A stretch of 64,000 bases of DNA from Bacillus sp. CECT 9360 (GCF_918741275.1 NZ_CAKKNA010000012.1:1-64000); one strand, 5' to 3'. Shown: positions 53,249-62,888, counted from the first letter of the stretch. The notes: generated from the sequence alone by a model not told the origin. Numbers and translations: made by a program.

Positions 53249-53692
53249 TTATTTTTCAAAAATGTAAGATAAAACCTTTAAAGTCTGGTTTACAGATTCA
53301 ACAGTCACGCTCGCTTTACCTGATAATTCTTTAAGCGGATGGTGCAATTCCTCAGGACGGATCAAGATAAGCGGTTTTCCGTGAGATATGGCCGCACTCG
53401 CATCCATTGCTGTATTCCATTGCTTATACTTCTCCCCGAACAAAGCAATGACAAGGTCTGACTTCTTTAAGAGCAGCTCAGTACGCAGATTATTGATGCT
53501 TGAAGCTGCAGCGTCCTTCAATATACTGGAAGACTGAGGGCCTAAGATTTCCTCTCCGACAATATCCGAACGTTCATGGTTTTCCATCGGGCCGACAAAT
53601 TCGAGCGGAAGCTGCAAAGCCTCGCTTTTTTCCTTCAGTTCATTTCGCCAAGCCGTGTGAATTTCACCTGCCAAATAAACGATCATTTTCAT
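53249..53692 (-). CDS. ytoQ: YtoQ family protein
   Basis: A 147-residue protein, MKMIVYLAGEIHTAWRNELK onwards, with LVIALFGEKYKQWNTAMDAS near residues 87-106. The pattern recalls nucleoside 2-deoxyribosyltransferase-like folds, and it is recognised as the YtoQ family. The function is unknown. GGAGG lies before the ATG at 53692. Confidence 0.87.
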   Translation of the reverse strand: MKMIVYLAGEIHTAWRNELKEKSEALQLPLEFVGPMENHERSDIVGEEILGPQSSSILKDAAASSINNLRTELLLKKSDLVIALFGEKYKQWNTAMDASAAISHGKPLILIRPEELHHPLKELSGKASVTVESVNQTLKVLSYIFEK

Positions 53693-53855
53693 ACTGTCGC
53701 CTCCAAACTAATATGTTGTTACTTAGTTTAGTATAATCACCATTAAATTGCATTTTATTTGGTCTGTGCTTATTTGTTTGGTATTATCAAAATAGCATTG
53801 GACAACACTAGCTTTTAACGATTGATGATAGATATACGATGGAGGAGAATGATTT

Positions 53856-54167
53856 ATGAAACAGTTGGAATCAGAAGCGCAATATGATGAACTGAAAAAC
53901 GCCGGTAAACATATCTTTTTATTTTCGGCAAATTGGTGCCCGGATTGCCGAGTAATTGAACCACTCCTGCCTGAGGTTGAACAGAAATATCCGGAATACG
54001 CTTTTATTCATGTAGACCGGGACGAATTCATCGATATTTGCGCGGCAAATGATGTTTTTGGAATTCCGAGTTTCATTGCCTATGAAGATGGTAAAGAATT
54101 AGGCCGATTTGTCAGCAAGGACCGTAAGACGCAACAGGAGATTGAAAATTTTATTCAATCGCTGTAA
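53856..54167 (+). CDS. ytpP: Thioredoxin-family protein (YtpP)
   Basis: A 103-residue thioredoxin-fold protein with active site C28-P-D-C31 in SANWCPDCRVIEP, and cis-Pro in GIPSFIAY. The CPDC site differs from CGPC of thioredoxin, so its redox role may differ. GGAGGAG precedes the ATG. Array 2 begins about 25 bp after the stop. Confidence 0.9.
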   Translation: MKQLESEAQYDELKNAGKHIFLFSANWCPDCRVIEPLLPEVEQKYPEYAFIHVDRDEFIDICAANDVFGIPSFIAYEDGKELGRFVSKDRKTQQEIENFIQSL

Positions 54168-54189
54168 TTAGAGCTTAGGAATTTTATAA

Positions 54190-54387
54190 ATGTGATAATC
54201 GAGCAGAAATTATGATGATCGAGCGGCAAATCCGGGCATCGAGCAGAAATTGTGATGATCGAGCACAAATCCGGGTAATCGAGCAGAAAATATGATAATC
54301 GAGCACAAATCCGAATAATCGAGCAGAAATTGTGATGATCGAGCACAAATTCGGATATCGAGCAGAAATCCAAATAATCTACCAGAA
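54190..54387. repeat. Degenerate tandem array 2 (about 10 units of 18-22 bp)
   Basis: Units such as TGATAATCGAGCAGAAATTA, TGATGATCGAGCACAAATCCG-like and GGTAATCGAGCAGAAAATA repeat without spacers. The core ATCGAGCA is almost invariant. The consensus is about GATRATCGAGCASAAATYYG. In the middle of the array, units with AGCAGAAAT and AGCACAAAT alternate. It fills the gap between ytpP and ytpQ. Confidence 0.87.
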
Positions 54388-54400
54388 ATAATAATTATTA

Positions 54401-54420
54401 CCCCCATCCATGGATGGGGG
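54401..54420. repeat. Perfect 20-bp palindrome
   Basis: CCCCCATCCATGGATGGGGG lies between array 2 and ytpQ, 35 bp before the ytpQ start. It may be an operator, a terminator core without a good T-run, or an mRNA hairpin. Confidence 0.6.
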
Positions 54421-54454
54421 CAATTTATTCTCAGGAGCAGAGGGGGGAGCTAGA

Positions 54455-55261
54455 ATGAAAATGGATGGAAGGAAAATGAAGGACATGCTGAAGCAACGAA
54501 TTGGTTCGGATAATCGGACATTTAGCTTCGATAGCAAGAAAGATGTTCTTCGTATAGAAAACACCACAACAGGAAAAGGGATATCCATCGAATTGGCAGG
54601 GATTATCGCAAAGTGGGAAACACTTAAGGAAAAAGCAGTCGATGAAGTCGTCTATTACGTGGAAGAGGCGTTGAACGTAATGGGGGAAGAGCATACATTG
54701 GAAGGCCGCGAAAAACAAATTTATCCTGTTATAAGATCTACATCATTTCCGGAAGAGGCTGCGGAAGGGAACCGGTTTTTCTTCGATGAGCATACAGCGG
54801 AGACAAGAATTTATTATGCACTGGACCTAGGAAATACGTACCGCCTGATAGACGAGGAGCTGTTAAAGAAAGAAAATTGGGACACTGAACGGATTCGCCA
54901 GGTAGCGCGCTTCAACGTCCGCTCTCTTGCCACGTCGGTAAAGGCAGATACGGTGGCAGAAAATACATTTTACTTTCTGAATACAAACGACGGATATGAT
55001 GCAAGCAGAATTCTAAATGAAGCATGGTTGAGAGAGATGAAAGGCAAAATGAAGGGCACGATGGCAATCGCCATTCCCCATCAGGATGTCATCATTATCG
55101 CGGATGTCGAAAACGATACGGGCTATGATATATTGGCGCAAATGGCGATGAGCTTTTTTGCAAGCGGACATGTTCCGATCACTGCATTGTCTTTCCTTTA
55201 TGAAGAAGATGGACTTGAGCCGATCTTCATATTGGGGAAAAATAAGAAACGCGAGCAATAA
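54455..55261 (+). CDS. ytpQ: YtpQ (DUF1444) protein
   Basis: A 268-residue cytoplasmic protein of the DUF1444 family, same size as B. subtilis YtpQ. It contains [20 protein letters not shown] (about residues 125-144) and no membrane helix. The function is not established. GGGGGAG lies 5 bp before the ATG at 54455. Confidence 0.88.
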   Translation: MKMDGRKMKDMLKQRIGSDNRTFSFDSKKDVLRIENTTTGKGISIELAGIIAKWETLKEKAVDEVVYYVEEALNVMGEEHTLEGREKQIYPVIRSTSFPEEAAEGNRFFFDEHTAETRIYYALDLGNTYRLIDEELLKKENWDTERIRQVARFNVRSLATSVKADTVAENTFYFLNTNDGYDASRILNEAWLREMKGKMKGTMAIAIPHQDVIIIADVENDTGYDILAQMAMSFFASGHVPITALSFLYEEDGLEPIFILGKNKKREQ

Positions 55262-55282
55262 TTCTTAGGTAGCAATAAAGCC

Positions 55283-55350
55283 GGAGTTGAATTTTCATGG
55301 AAACAGCAAATGATATTGCTGTATCAGATGGGAATTTTACTCCTTTTTTT
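55283..55350 (+). terminator. Probable terminator of ytpQ (two nested hairpins)
   Basis: GGAGTTGAATTTTCAT pairs with ATGGGAATTTTACTCC, with an inner stem CAGCAA/TTGCTG, followed by TTTTTTTATTG. Confidence 0.65.
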
Positions 55351-55437
55351 ATTGTCCTATATTAATAAGTGTAGAATTTTGTCGAAATAAGAGTTGATGT
55401 TTGAAATATCACTACTTAGGGATAAGTAGGTGGAACC

Positions 55438-55500
55438 ATGAAATTGCAGCCTGACAGCCAATGTTATCCAAACAATCCGCATATTGTACCAATCTGTTAA
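55438..55500 (+). CDS. Possible 20-aa leader peptide before sftA
   Basis: ATG with AGGTGG 4 bp upstream encodes MKLQPDSQCYPNNPHIVPIC. The ribosome site is the 3' arm of an inverted repeat (CTACTTA-GGGA-TAAGTAG, 55412-55429). It may be a leader peptide or a chance ORF. The rest of the ~300-bp gap is the ytpQ terminator and AT-rich sequence before sftA. Confidence 0.3.
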   Translation: MKLQPDSQCYPNNPHIVPIC

Positions 55501-55568
55501 TTTTTCTACAAATTTTGTGAAATGCTGTTAAAATGAGTAAAGAATGAGTGATAGAAAGAGTGATATTT

Positions 55569-57995
55569 TTGAAATGGTATAAAAAAGTGAGAAACTGGTT
55601 TCAAGATGAAGAAATCATTGAAATAGAAGAAATTATCCTTGATGAACCAATTGATAAAGAAAAATTAAAAAAGATGGACTTTTCTAACCTTAAGGAAAAA
55701 ACGAAATCAATTCAGGTGGGACCCGGGGCGGCACCCATTTCTCCAATGAAAACAAACGCTCCGGATGCAAAGGTTCTCTATCAATACCCGAAAGGAAATT
55801 TTAAATTTCCATTGATACCGGACCATGACCGGTTAAACAGAAAAAAAGAGGCAGAGCACAGAGGCGGGGCTGCCGAACAGAAGCGGACAGGACGCCAGGA
55901 GCAGACTGAAACGAGGAGAAAAGTGGCTCCGGTATCTGTTGAAAATAAGCCGAGGAAGATTCAGCCTTCCAATATTCCGTTCCGGCCTACAGAAACTCCA
56001 TCTCCCATTTACGGATTAGAGCAGCGACCGGAAAAGAAAGAACCTAAAGAGCAAGATAAAGTTGAATTCGAGCTTAAAAGCAAGGAACCAACTCCTGTAA
56101 AGCTGGACAGAGAGCCGTATGATGTTCCTGCCATCTACCGAAAAAAAGAAAAGGAAATATTGTCTGAAGTTGCTGCTTCTTCACAGTCTTCCGTTTTATC
56201 AGAGGATGTTGCTGAACCTGATAACAGCTGGGTGTCCACAACTGAACCGGACTTGGGCACAAATCTACATAGTGAAACTGCAGAGTTAGAGCATGATAGA
56301 TATAATGATTCAAGTGAAAATCGACTTCATGCATTCGAAGGAAAAGCTGTTTCCACAAATCCCGAAAAGAAGGTCGAAGAAGAGCTGGAGACAGGACGTC
56401 CGCGAAAAAAACATCTCCCATTCAATGTGATGATGACAAAGCAAGATAAAGATGTTTGGAAGCAAAGTGGAGGACTTGTAAAAAAAAACCGTTTAGAGCA
56501 TGAAACGAATAAAAGACAAGAAGAAGCACTTGCTATGAAAAGTAAAGATGACGATGCAAAAGAGGCACCTTATTATGCTTTCCCATCCATTAATTTGCTG
56601 ACACCACCGGCCTATGCCCAAAGTGATCGGGAGTGGTTGAATAATCAGTCGCAATTATTAAATGACACGCTGAAAAACTTCAATGTCAGGGCGAAAGTAG
56701 TAAATGTAACGCAGGGACCTGCGGTGACGCGTTTTGAAGTACAGCCGGAACCGGGAGTTAAGGTCAACAAGATTACGAATTTATCAGATGATATTAAGCT
56801 TAGCCTCGCTGCGCAGGATATCCGGATGGAAGCACCCATTCCAGGAAAACACACAATCGGGATTGAAATTCCGAATCGTAAAAGCAAACCGGTATTTTTA
56901 CGAGAGGTGCTTGAAAGTGAAGCGTTCAGAAAAAACACATCACCTCTGGCTGTTGCGCTTGGACTGGATATTTCCGGAGAGCCAATCGTCACTGATTTAA
57001 ATAAAATGCCGCATGGGTTAATCGCTGGCGCGACAGGCTCGGGTAAGAGTGTATGTATTAACACGATGCTTATCAGTTTGTTGTATAAAGCTACACCTCA
57101 GGAATTGAAGCTTCTGCTGATTGATCCAAAGGTGGTCGAGCTAGCGCCTTATAATAACATTCCTCATCTTGTAAGCCCGGTCATCACCGATGTTAAGGCT
57201 GCTACTGCGGCATTGAAATGGGCGGTTGAAGAGATGGAGCGCCGTTATGAGCTATTTGCCCATACTGGTGTCCGCGATATCAGTCGTTTTAATGAAATGG
57301 CTGAAAAATCCGGGCAATACGCTGATAAGCTGCCTTATATCGTTGTGATCATCGATGAGCTTGCTGATTTAATGATGATGTCACCTGCGGATGTAGAGGA
57401 AGCGATCAGCCGGATTGCCCAGAAAGCTCGCGCATGCGGTATTCATCTGATCGTTGCCACACAGCGGCCTTCTGTGGATGTTATTACAGGATTAATTAAA
57501 GCGAACATTCCTACACGGATTGCTTTCTCCGTTTCCTCACAGGTGGATTCCCGTACAATCATTGATAGCGGGGGCGCCGAAAAGCTGCTCGGTAAAGGAG
57601 ATATGCTGTTCGCGGAAAATGGATCTTCGAAATCGGTTCGCTTGCAAGGCACATATGTTAGTGATGGAGAAATCGATCAAGTCGTGAGGCATGTGAAAAA
57701 CGAACAAGCGCCGAATTATTTATTTGCACAGGAAGAACTGTTGAACAAGGCCCAGGTTTCTGAAGAGACGGATGAATTATTTTATGAGGCCTGCGAATTC
57801 GCGGTCAATCAGAACGGCGCATCTGCTTCCAGCCTTCAAAGAAGGTTTCATGTAGGCTATAACAGAGCCGCAAGATTGATTGAAGTGATGGAACGCCAAG
57901 GAATTCTTTCTGAATCAAGAGGCAGCAAACCTCGCGATGTGTTAATATCTGAAGAGGAACTTGAATATATCCTTGAGACGAATGGCGAAAACTAA
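55569..57995 (+). CDS. sftA: DNA translocase SftA (FtsK/SpoIIIE family)
   Basis: A soluble FtsK-type motor of about 808 residues without transmembrane segments, as is typical for SftA, which moves DNA away from the closing septum. Residues about 1-340 are a charged, low-complexity linker. The motor follows, with Walker A GATGSGKSV, Walker B VVIIDELADLMMM and RIAQKARACGIHLIVATQRP. The C-terminal gamma winged helix (RRFHVGYNRAARLIEVMERQ) recognises the KOPS/SRS-type sites. The TTG at 55569 with AAAGAGTGA upstream is the preferred start. Confidence 0.92.
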   Translation: MKWYKKVRNWFQDEEIIEIEEIILDEPIDKEKLKKMDFSNLKEKTKSIQVGPGAAPISPMKTNAPDAKVLYQYPKGNFKFPLIPDHDRLNRKKEAEHRGGAAEQKRTGRQEQTETRRKVAPVSVENKPRKIQPSNIPFRPTETPSPIYGLEQRPEKKEPKEQDKVEFELKSKEPTPVKLDREPYDVPAIYRKKEKEILSEVAASSQSSVLSEDVAEPDNSWVSTTEPDLGTNLHSETAELEHDRYNDSSENRLHAFEGKAVSTNPEKKVEEELETGRPRKKHLPFNVMMTKQDKDVWKQSGGLVKKNRLEHETNKRQEEALAMKSKDDDAKEAPYYAFPSINLLTPPAYAQSDREWLNNQSQLLNDTLKNFNVRAKVVNVTQGPAVTRFEVQPEPGVKVNKITNLSDDIKLSLAAQDIRMEAPIPGKHTIGIEIPNRKSKPVFLREVLESEAFRKNTSPLAVALGLDISGEPIVTDLNKMPHGLIAGATGSGKSVCINTMLISLLYKATPQELKLLLIDPKVVELAPYNNIPHLVSPVITDVKAATAALKWAVEEMERRYELFAHTGVRDISRFNEMAEKSGQYADKLPYIVVIIDELADLMMMSPADVEEAISRIAQKARACGIHLIVATQRPSVDVITGLIKANIPTRIAFSVSSQVDSRTIIDSGGAEKLLGKGDMLFAENGSSKSVRLQGTYVSDGEIDQVVRHVKNEQAPNYLFAQEELLNKAQVSEETDELFYEACEFAVNQNGASASSLQRRFHVGYNRAARLIEVMERQGILSESRGSKPRDVLISEEELEYILETNGEN

Positions 57996-58089
57996 CGTCA
58001 TCAATCGGGCCGCGATCATTTATAATTTTGGATATCATAAATGGTAACTAAGCTAAGGGCTTTGAATAGGAATTAGGGGAGCACTTTGG

Positions 58090-59187
58090 ATGAAGGAAAT
58101 CGAGTTGAAATTGAAGGGTGAAATCAAGAGGTTAACGAATCATACTTTTAAATTTGATGAAAGAGTGAAGGAGGGATGGTTTTCGGCCGTTTATTTTCTA
58201 AAAACGAAAGAAATCGCTGAAGATTTTTGTCCCGATCATACCGTAACGATGCAATTCTTTCAAAGAAAACATGCCGTACTGTGCGGAACAGATGAAGTGA
58301 TTGCATTGATCAAGACATTCGCGGACCATCCTGATTCGCTTGAAATTCACTCTTTACAAGACGGCGATCAAATCAGTCCGTTTGAAACGGTCCTTACGAT
58401 TACGGGACCTTATCAGGAATTCGGCTATCTAGAAGGGATCATTGATGGCATTCTCGCCCGCAGAACTTCCGTAGCCACAAATGTATATAATGTTGTAAAG
58501 GCCGCAGCTCATTCAGGAACACAAAAACCTGTGATTTTCATGGGTGATCGCGATGACCATTTTACACAGCAGGCCGGAGACGGCTATGCCGCCTATATTG
58601 GCGGAGCCACTGCCCAGGCTACTCATGCCATGAGCGAATGGTGGGGCAAAAAGGGTATGGGGACGATGCCGCATGCGCTTATTCAGCTATTTAATGGCGA
58701 TATTGTCGCAGCTTCTGAAGCTTATCATAAAAAATACCCAGAAGATGAATTGATCGCGCTTGTTGATTATAACAATGACGTGATTACCGATTCATTGAAG
58801 CTAGCCAGAGCCTTTGGTGATACTTTGCGCGGGGTCCGGATAGATACATCGAAAACAATGATCGATAAATATTTTGTTAGGAATCAACATCTGCTTGGTA
58901 CTTTTGATCCAAGAGGAGTGAACGCAGAGCTGGTATTTGCGTTGCGTAAGGCGCTTGATGAGGAAGGCTTTCAACATGTACGCATCCTTGTAAGCGGAGG
59001 TTTTACCAAAGAGAGGATCGAGGAATTTGAGCAAGCTGGTGTTCCCGTCGATTTGTACGGAATTGGCAGCAGTCTCTTGAAAATTACCGTGAGCTTCACT
59101 GGCGATAATGTGCTTTTGAATGGTAAACATCAGGCAAAAGAGGGGCGCAGATACCGCCCGAATCCAAGACTTGAAAGAGTGGAATAG
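58090..59187 (+). CDS. Nicotinate phosphoribosyltransferase
   Basis: A 365-residue enzyme that joins nicotinate to PRPP for NAD salvage. The N-terminal domain has FQRKHAVLCGTDEV and LQDGDQISPFETVLTI, and the barrel has ILARRTSVATNVYNVV, QQAGDGYAAYIGGATAQATH and VSGGFTKERIEEFEQAGVPV. This is the shorter group found in many Firmicutes and archaea, not the PncB/YueK type. A start signal lies upstream (GGGGAGCAC). It is not obviously co-transcribed with sftA. Confidence 0.88.
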   Translation: MKEIELKLKGEIKRLTNHTFKFDERVKEGWFSAVYFLKTKEIAEDFCPDHTVTMQFFQRKHAVLCGTDEVIALIKTFADHPDSLEIHSLQDGDQISPFETVLTITGPYQEFGYLEGIIDGILARRTSVATNVYNVVKAAAHSGTQKPVIFMGDRDDHFTQQAGDGYAAYIGGATAQATHAMSEWWGKKGMGTMPHALIQLFNGDIVAASEAYHKKYPEDELIALVDYNNDVITDSLKLARAFGDTLRGVRIDTSKTMIDKYFVRNQHLLGTFDPRGVNAELVFALRKALDEEGFQHVRILVSGGFTKERIEEFEQAGVPVDLYGIGSSLLKITVSFTGDNVLLNGKHQAKEGRRYRPNPRLERVE

Positions 59188-59424
59188 ATGTCGAACAGGG
59201 AATTTCCAAAGTTTTTAATTATTGGCATGCACCTTACATAGTCGACATGCGGAAAAAGTGATATAATTGGCTTCATTGACTGAAGTAGAAAACCTAAATG
59301 AAACAGCAAAGAATTAAGCCATCATTATGGGTAAATGGAGCCTTACGCTCTGTCCATTGATAGGCAAATAACAGAAAACGTCATATACTGTCATACAGAT
59401 AGACGACTGGTGGAGGTTCTATTT

Positions 59425-60732
59425 ATGACTGCTTACCATTTTGTTGGAATCAAAGGTTCGGGCATGAGTGCACTGGCACAGGTGCTTCATGATATGAATC
59501 TAGATGTTCAGGGTTCCGATTATGAAAAAAATTTTTTTACACAGATTGCTTTAGAAACGGCCGGAATTAAAATCCTTCCATTCAGTGAAGAAAATATACA
59601 GCCGGGTATGACAATCATCGCCGGGAACGCTTTTCCTGATACACACCCTGAGATCACAAGAGCGATGGAACTTGGCTTACCTGTAATCCGTTATCACCGT
59701 TTCCTTGGTGATTTCCTGAAGAGTTTCATAAGCGTAGCCGTAACCGGAGCGCATGGCAAGACGTCAACGACCGGTTTGCTTTCGCATGTCATGAGCGGGC
59801 CAAAGCCGACGTCCTTCCTAATTGGAGATGGCACGGGTAAAGGTGTAGAGGATGCGGAATATTTTGTATTTGAAGCATGTGAGTATCGCCGGCATTTCCT
59901 TTCTTATGTACCGGATTACGCTATAATGACAAACATTGATTTTGATCATCCTGATTATTATGCGAATATTGAAGACGTTTTTCAGGCGTTTCAGGAGATG
60001 GCGCTGCAAGTGAACAAAGGAATCATTGCCTGTGGGGACGACGAACAGCTTCAGCGTATCCAGGCAAAGGTACCGGTGATTTTCTATGGATTTGCCGAGG
60101 GAAATGACTTTCAAGCAAGAAACATAACAACTTCTGAAAAAGGAACGACCTTCGATGTTTTTGTCAGGAATACGTATTATGAAACATTCACGATCCCGAC
60201 ATATGGCAATCACAGTGTACTGAATGCACTTGCAGTTATTGCCTTGTGTAAATATGAGAACTTGGATACAGAAGCGGTCAAAGCTCAGCTTTTAACATTC
60301 AGTGGAGTAAAACGCCGTTTTACTGAAAAAGCAGCGGGAAGCCAAATTATAATTGATGACTATGCACATCACCATACCGAGATTAGAGCAACGATAGATT
60401 CAGCGAGGCAAAAATATCCGGAGCGGGAAATCGTAGCTGTGTTTCAGCCGCATACTTTCACTCGCACCCAAGCATTCCTAGGGGAATTTGCCGAAGCGCT
60501 TAATTTAGCGGATAAGGTATATCTTTGCGAAATATTTGGCTCCGCCCGTGAAAATCAAGGCAAGCTTACGATTGAGGATTTACGAGAGAAAATTCCAGGT
60601 GGGGAAATCCTTAGTGAAGAAGATACCGCTCCGTTATTAAAGCATTCTAATGCCGTGATTTTATTTATGGGTGCCGGGGATATTCAAAAATTCCAGGAAG
60701 CTTATGAAAAGTTAATTCAGCAGGTACAATAA
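59425..60732 (+). CDS. murC: UDP-N-acetylmuramate-L-alanine ligase (MurC)
   Basis: Adds L-alanine to UDP-MurNAc in cytoplasmic peptidoglycan synthesis. The 435-residue product has a Rossmann-like N-terminal motif [11 protein letters not shown] (about residues 8-18), the ATP-binding [12 protein letters not shown] (about 107-118), the central [11 protein letters not shown] region and an FQPHTFTRT motif. GGAGG precedes the ATG at 59425. The 237-bp gap upstream has an AT-rich TATAAT near 59263-59268 that may be part of its promoter. Confidence 0.96.
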   Translation: MTAYHFVGIKGSGMSALAQVLHDMNLDVQGSDYEKNFFTQIALETAGIKILPFSEENIQPGMTIIAGNAFPDTHPEITRAMELGLPVIRYHRFLGDFLKSFISVAVTGAHGKTSTTGLLSHVMSGPKPTSFLIGDGTGKGVEDAEYFVFEACEYRRHFLSYVPDYAIMTNIDFDHPDYYANIEDVFQAFQEMALQVNKGIIACGDDEQLQRIQAKVPVIFYGFAEGNDFQARNITTSEKGTTFDVFVRNTYYETFTIPTYGNHSVLNALAVIALCKYENLDTEAVKAQLLTFSGVKRRFTEKAAGSQIIIDDYAHHHTEIRATIDSARQKYPEREIVAVFQPHTFTRTQAFLGEFAEALNLADKVYLCEIFGSARENQGKLTIEDLREKIPGGEILSEEDTAPLLKHSNAVILFMGAGDIQKFQEAYEKLIQQVQ

Positions 60733-60733
60733 G

Positions 60734-60770
60734 AAAAGCGGAAATCCAGTTTGATGGATTTCCGCTTTTT
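60734..60770 (+). terminator. Terminator of murC
   Basis: AAAAGCGGAAATCCA and TGGATTTCCGCTTTT form a perfect 15-bp stem followed by T. Confidence 0.93.
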
Positions 60771-60808
60771 GCTTCTGAATATTCAATATTCATTTACTGA
60801 AGGTAGGA

Positions 60809-60965
60809 CATATCACCGAAATTCACAATATATCAACGAAATCTAGGATATATCACCGAAACTCAGAATATATCACCGAAACTGGACATATCACCGAAAT
60901 CAGATATATCACCGAATTTCGCAATATATGATCGAAATCCAGAGTATATGCCCGAAATCGGAATT
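60809..60965. repeat. Degenerate tandem array 3 (about 8 units of 18-20 bp)
   Basis: Units such as GGATATATCACCGAAACTCA, GAATATATCACCGAAACT and CAATATATGATCGAAATCCA lie without spacers between murC and the M29 peptidase gene. The consensus is about GGATATATCACCGAAATCYA; ATATATSNYCGAAA is shared with array 1. The last two units (ATATATGATCGAAA, GTATATGCCCGAAA) are the most like those of array 1. Confidence 0.87.
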
Positions 60966-60969
60966 ATTC

Positions 60970-62085
60970 TTATTTCAAATTTTCGGGATTTAATTTTTCC
61001 AATTCAGGCAGAACGAAACGGCCATCTTTGCGGATTAATACGTCATCGAAATAAATTTCACCGCCGCCGTACTCAGGCCGTTGAATATTGACCATATCCC
61101 AGTGAATATTGGATTGGTTTCCATTGTAAGCATCATCATAGCATTGTCCCGGCGTAAAGTGGAAACTGCCGTCGATTTTCTCATCAAACAGGATATCCTG
61201 CATCGGATGGAGAATGTACGGGTTCACGCCGATCGCAAATTCACCGATAAAACGCGCTCCTTCATCTGTGTCAAAGATTTTGTTGATACGCTCTGTGTCA
61301 TTTGCTGTTGCTTCAATAATTTTTCCATCCTTGAAAGTCAATTTCACATTTTCAAAAGTAAAGCCTTGGTAAGGAGAAGGAGTATTGTACGTAATAACGC
61401 CGTTTACGGAATCCTTCACAGGAGCTGTGTACACTTCGCCGTCAGGAATATTTAACTCGCCGGCACATTTGATGGCTTTAATGCCCTTAATGGAGAAGGT
61501 TAAGTCGGTCCCGGGACCTGCCAGGCGGACTTTGTCTGTGTTGTCCATCAATTCAACCAGGCTATCCATCGCATCGCTCATGTTTCCGTAATCGAGGTTA
61601 CATACATCAAAATAGAAATCCTCAAACGCTTCAGTGCTCATTTTTGCCAGCTGGGCCATGGAGGAAGTCGGATAGCGGAGAACGACCCATTTTGTTTTTG
61701 GTACACGAATTTCCCTATGCACCTTCTTAAAAACGGTGTTTCCATGGATCGCCATCTTGTCAGAAGAAACATCGGCATGCTCATTAATGTTATCACCAGA
61801 GCGAAGCCCGATATAAGCATCCATTTTGCTCATCACTTCAGCTTCGAAATCGGCCATCATATTAAATTGCACTTCCTGGGCGCCCAACAGTAACGCACGG
61901 TCTACCTGTTGATCCTTCAAATTAACAAAAGGATAACCGCCGGCGGCATAGGCCTCATTCACCAGTGCTGTGACAAGCTCGCGCTGAAGGCCGAAATTTT
62001 CAATTAAAACCTTTTCCCCTTTTTGAAGTTTGACCGAATAATTGATTAAGTTCTTCGCAAGCCTCTCTATTCTAGGGTCCTTCAT
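60970..62085 (-). CDS. M29 family metallo-aminopeptidase
   Basis: A 371-residue aminopeptidase of the M29 family (AmpS/PepS type). VLIENFGLQRELVTALVNEA is at the N-terminus. The C-terminal metal-site region carries GEFAIGVNPYILHPMQDILF and GQCYDDAYNGNQSNIHWDMV, with conserved His, Asp and Glu. The ATG at 62085 has GGAGG 7 bp upstream; an extra 22-residue extension in the longer frame is excluded. It is shorter than B. subtilis AmpS as I recall, so it may be a paralogous type. Confidence 0.9.
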   Translation of the reverse strand: MKDPRIERLAKNLINYSVKLQKGEKVLIENFGLQRELVTALVNEAYAAGGYPFVNLKDQQVDRALLLGAQEVQFNMMADFEAEVMSKMDAYIGLRSGDNINEHADVSSDKMAIHGNTVFKKVHREIRVPKTKWVVLRYPTSSMAQLAKMSTEAFEDFYFDVCNLDYGNMSDAMDSLVELMDNTDKVRLAGPGTDLTFSIKGIKAIKCAGELNIPDGEVYTAPVKDSVNGVITYNTPSPYQGFTFENVKLTFKDGKIIEATANDTERINKIFDTDEGARFIGEFAIGVNPYILHPMQDILFDEKIDGSFHFTPGQCYDDAYNGNQSNIHWDMVNIQRPEYGGGEIYFDDVLIRKDGRFVLPELEKLNPENLK

Positions 62086-62240
62086 AATCATTCCTCCATA
62101 TGTAAATGTTAATTTCTTATATATTCTAACCGGAAAAATGATTAATTTCACTTTTCAATGCTAAAAATAATAGCATTTATCGGTTAAAATAGTGTCTATT
62201 AGAAATAATAAATGAATGAGAAGCAAAGATTTTATGAAAG

Positions 62241-62269
62241 GCAGGAATTTTAGGGACTATATTGAAAAA
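62241..62269 (+). promoter_or_regulatory. Sigma-H-type promoter of ytxGHJ
   Basis: GCAGGAATT (62241-62249), 11-bp spacer and ATTGAAAAA (62261-62269) fit the sigma-H pattern with one mismatch in the -10 (GAAA for GAAT). B. subtilis ytxGHJ is known to be under sigma-B and sigma-H. A sigma-B-like pair at the right spacing was not found here. Confidence 0.6.
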
Positions 62270-62359
62270 ATAAATACGTTTATAATAAAAGGGAACGTGG
62301 TATTTAAACATTACAACATAAACGGTACGATGTACTGAAACAATCATTGGAGGTGCTTT

Positions 62360-62866
62360 ATGGAAGTCATATTATATTTGAGTGCTGCCATAGCAGCGAT
62401 TGCTTTTTTAGTTTTGGTTATATTCCTATCAAGGACATTAAAATCTCTTCAGGCTACGCTTGATAGCGTAGCACACACATTGGATGGCCTTGAAAGGCAA
62501 ATGCAAGGGGTAACGGTTGAAACAGCGTCTCTCCTTCATAAAACGAACGCACTTGCAGAGGATCTGCAAAAGAAATCAGAAAACCTGAATTCAGTCGTTT
62601 ACGCGGTAAAGAATGTGGGAACATCGATTCAAAACTTTAATTCATCGATCCAAAAGGTGTCTGATAAAGTACAGACGGGTATTGATAACAATCAGGAAAA
62701 GATTTCTCAAATTGTTCAATGGAGCAATGTGGCAATGGAAATCCGTGATAAATGGAAAGCACGAAAAAAAACGAACCTGCCTGCTGTTCAGACTACATCC
62801 CTCACAGAAACGAGAGTAGAAGAAACAGATAATTTAGCAAAAAAGAGATTTCTAAGATCGCATTAA
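62360..62866 (+). CDS. ytxG: YtxG (DUF948) membrane protein
   Basis: A 168-residue protein with an N-terminal transmembrane helix ([20 protein letters not shown]) and a long helical part with repeated heptads ([20 protein letters not shown]), typical of DUF948. It is likely anchored in the membrane with the coiled coil in the cytoplasm. GGAGG precedes the ATG. It is the first gene of the ytxG-ytxH-ytxJ operon, a stress/stationary-phase unit in B. subtilis. Confidence 0.9.
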   Translation: MEVILYLSAAIAAIAFLVLVIFLSRTLKSLQATLDSVAHTLDGLERQMQGVTVETASLLHKTNALAEDLQKKSENLNSVVYAVKNVGTSIQNFNSSIQKVSDKVQTGIDNNQEKISQIVQWSNVAMEIRDKWKARKKTNLPAVQTTSLTETRVEETDNLAKKRFLRSH

Positions 62867-62888
62867 AATCTGAAAGGAGCAATTACTC

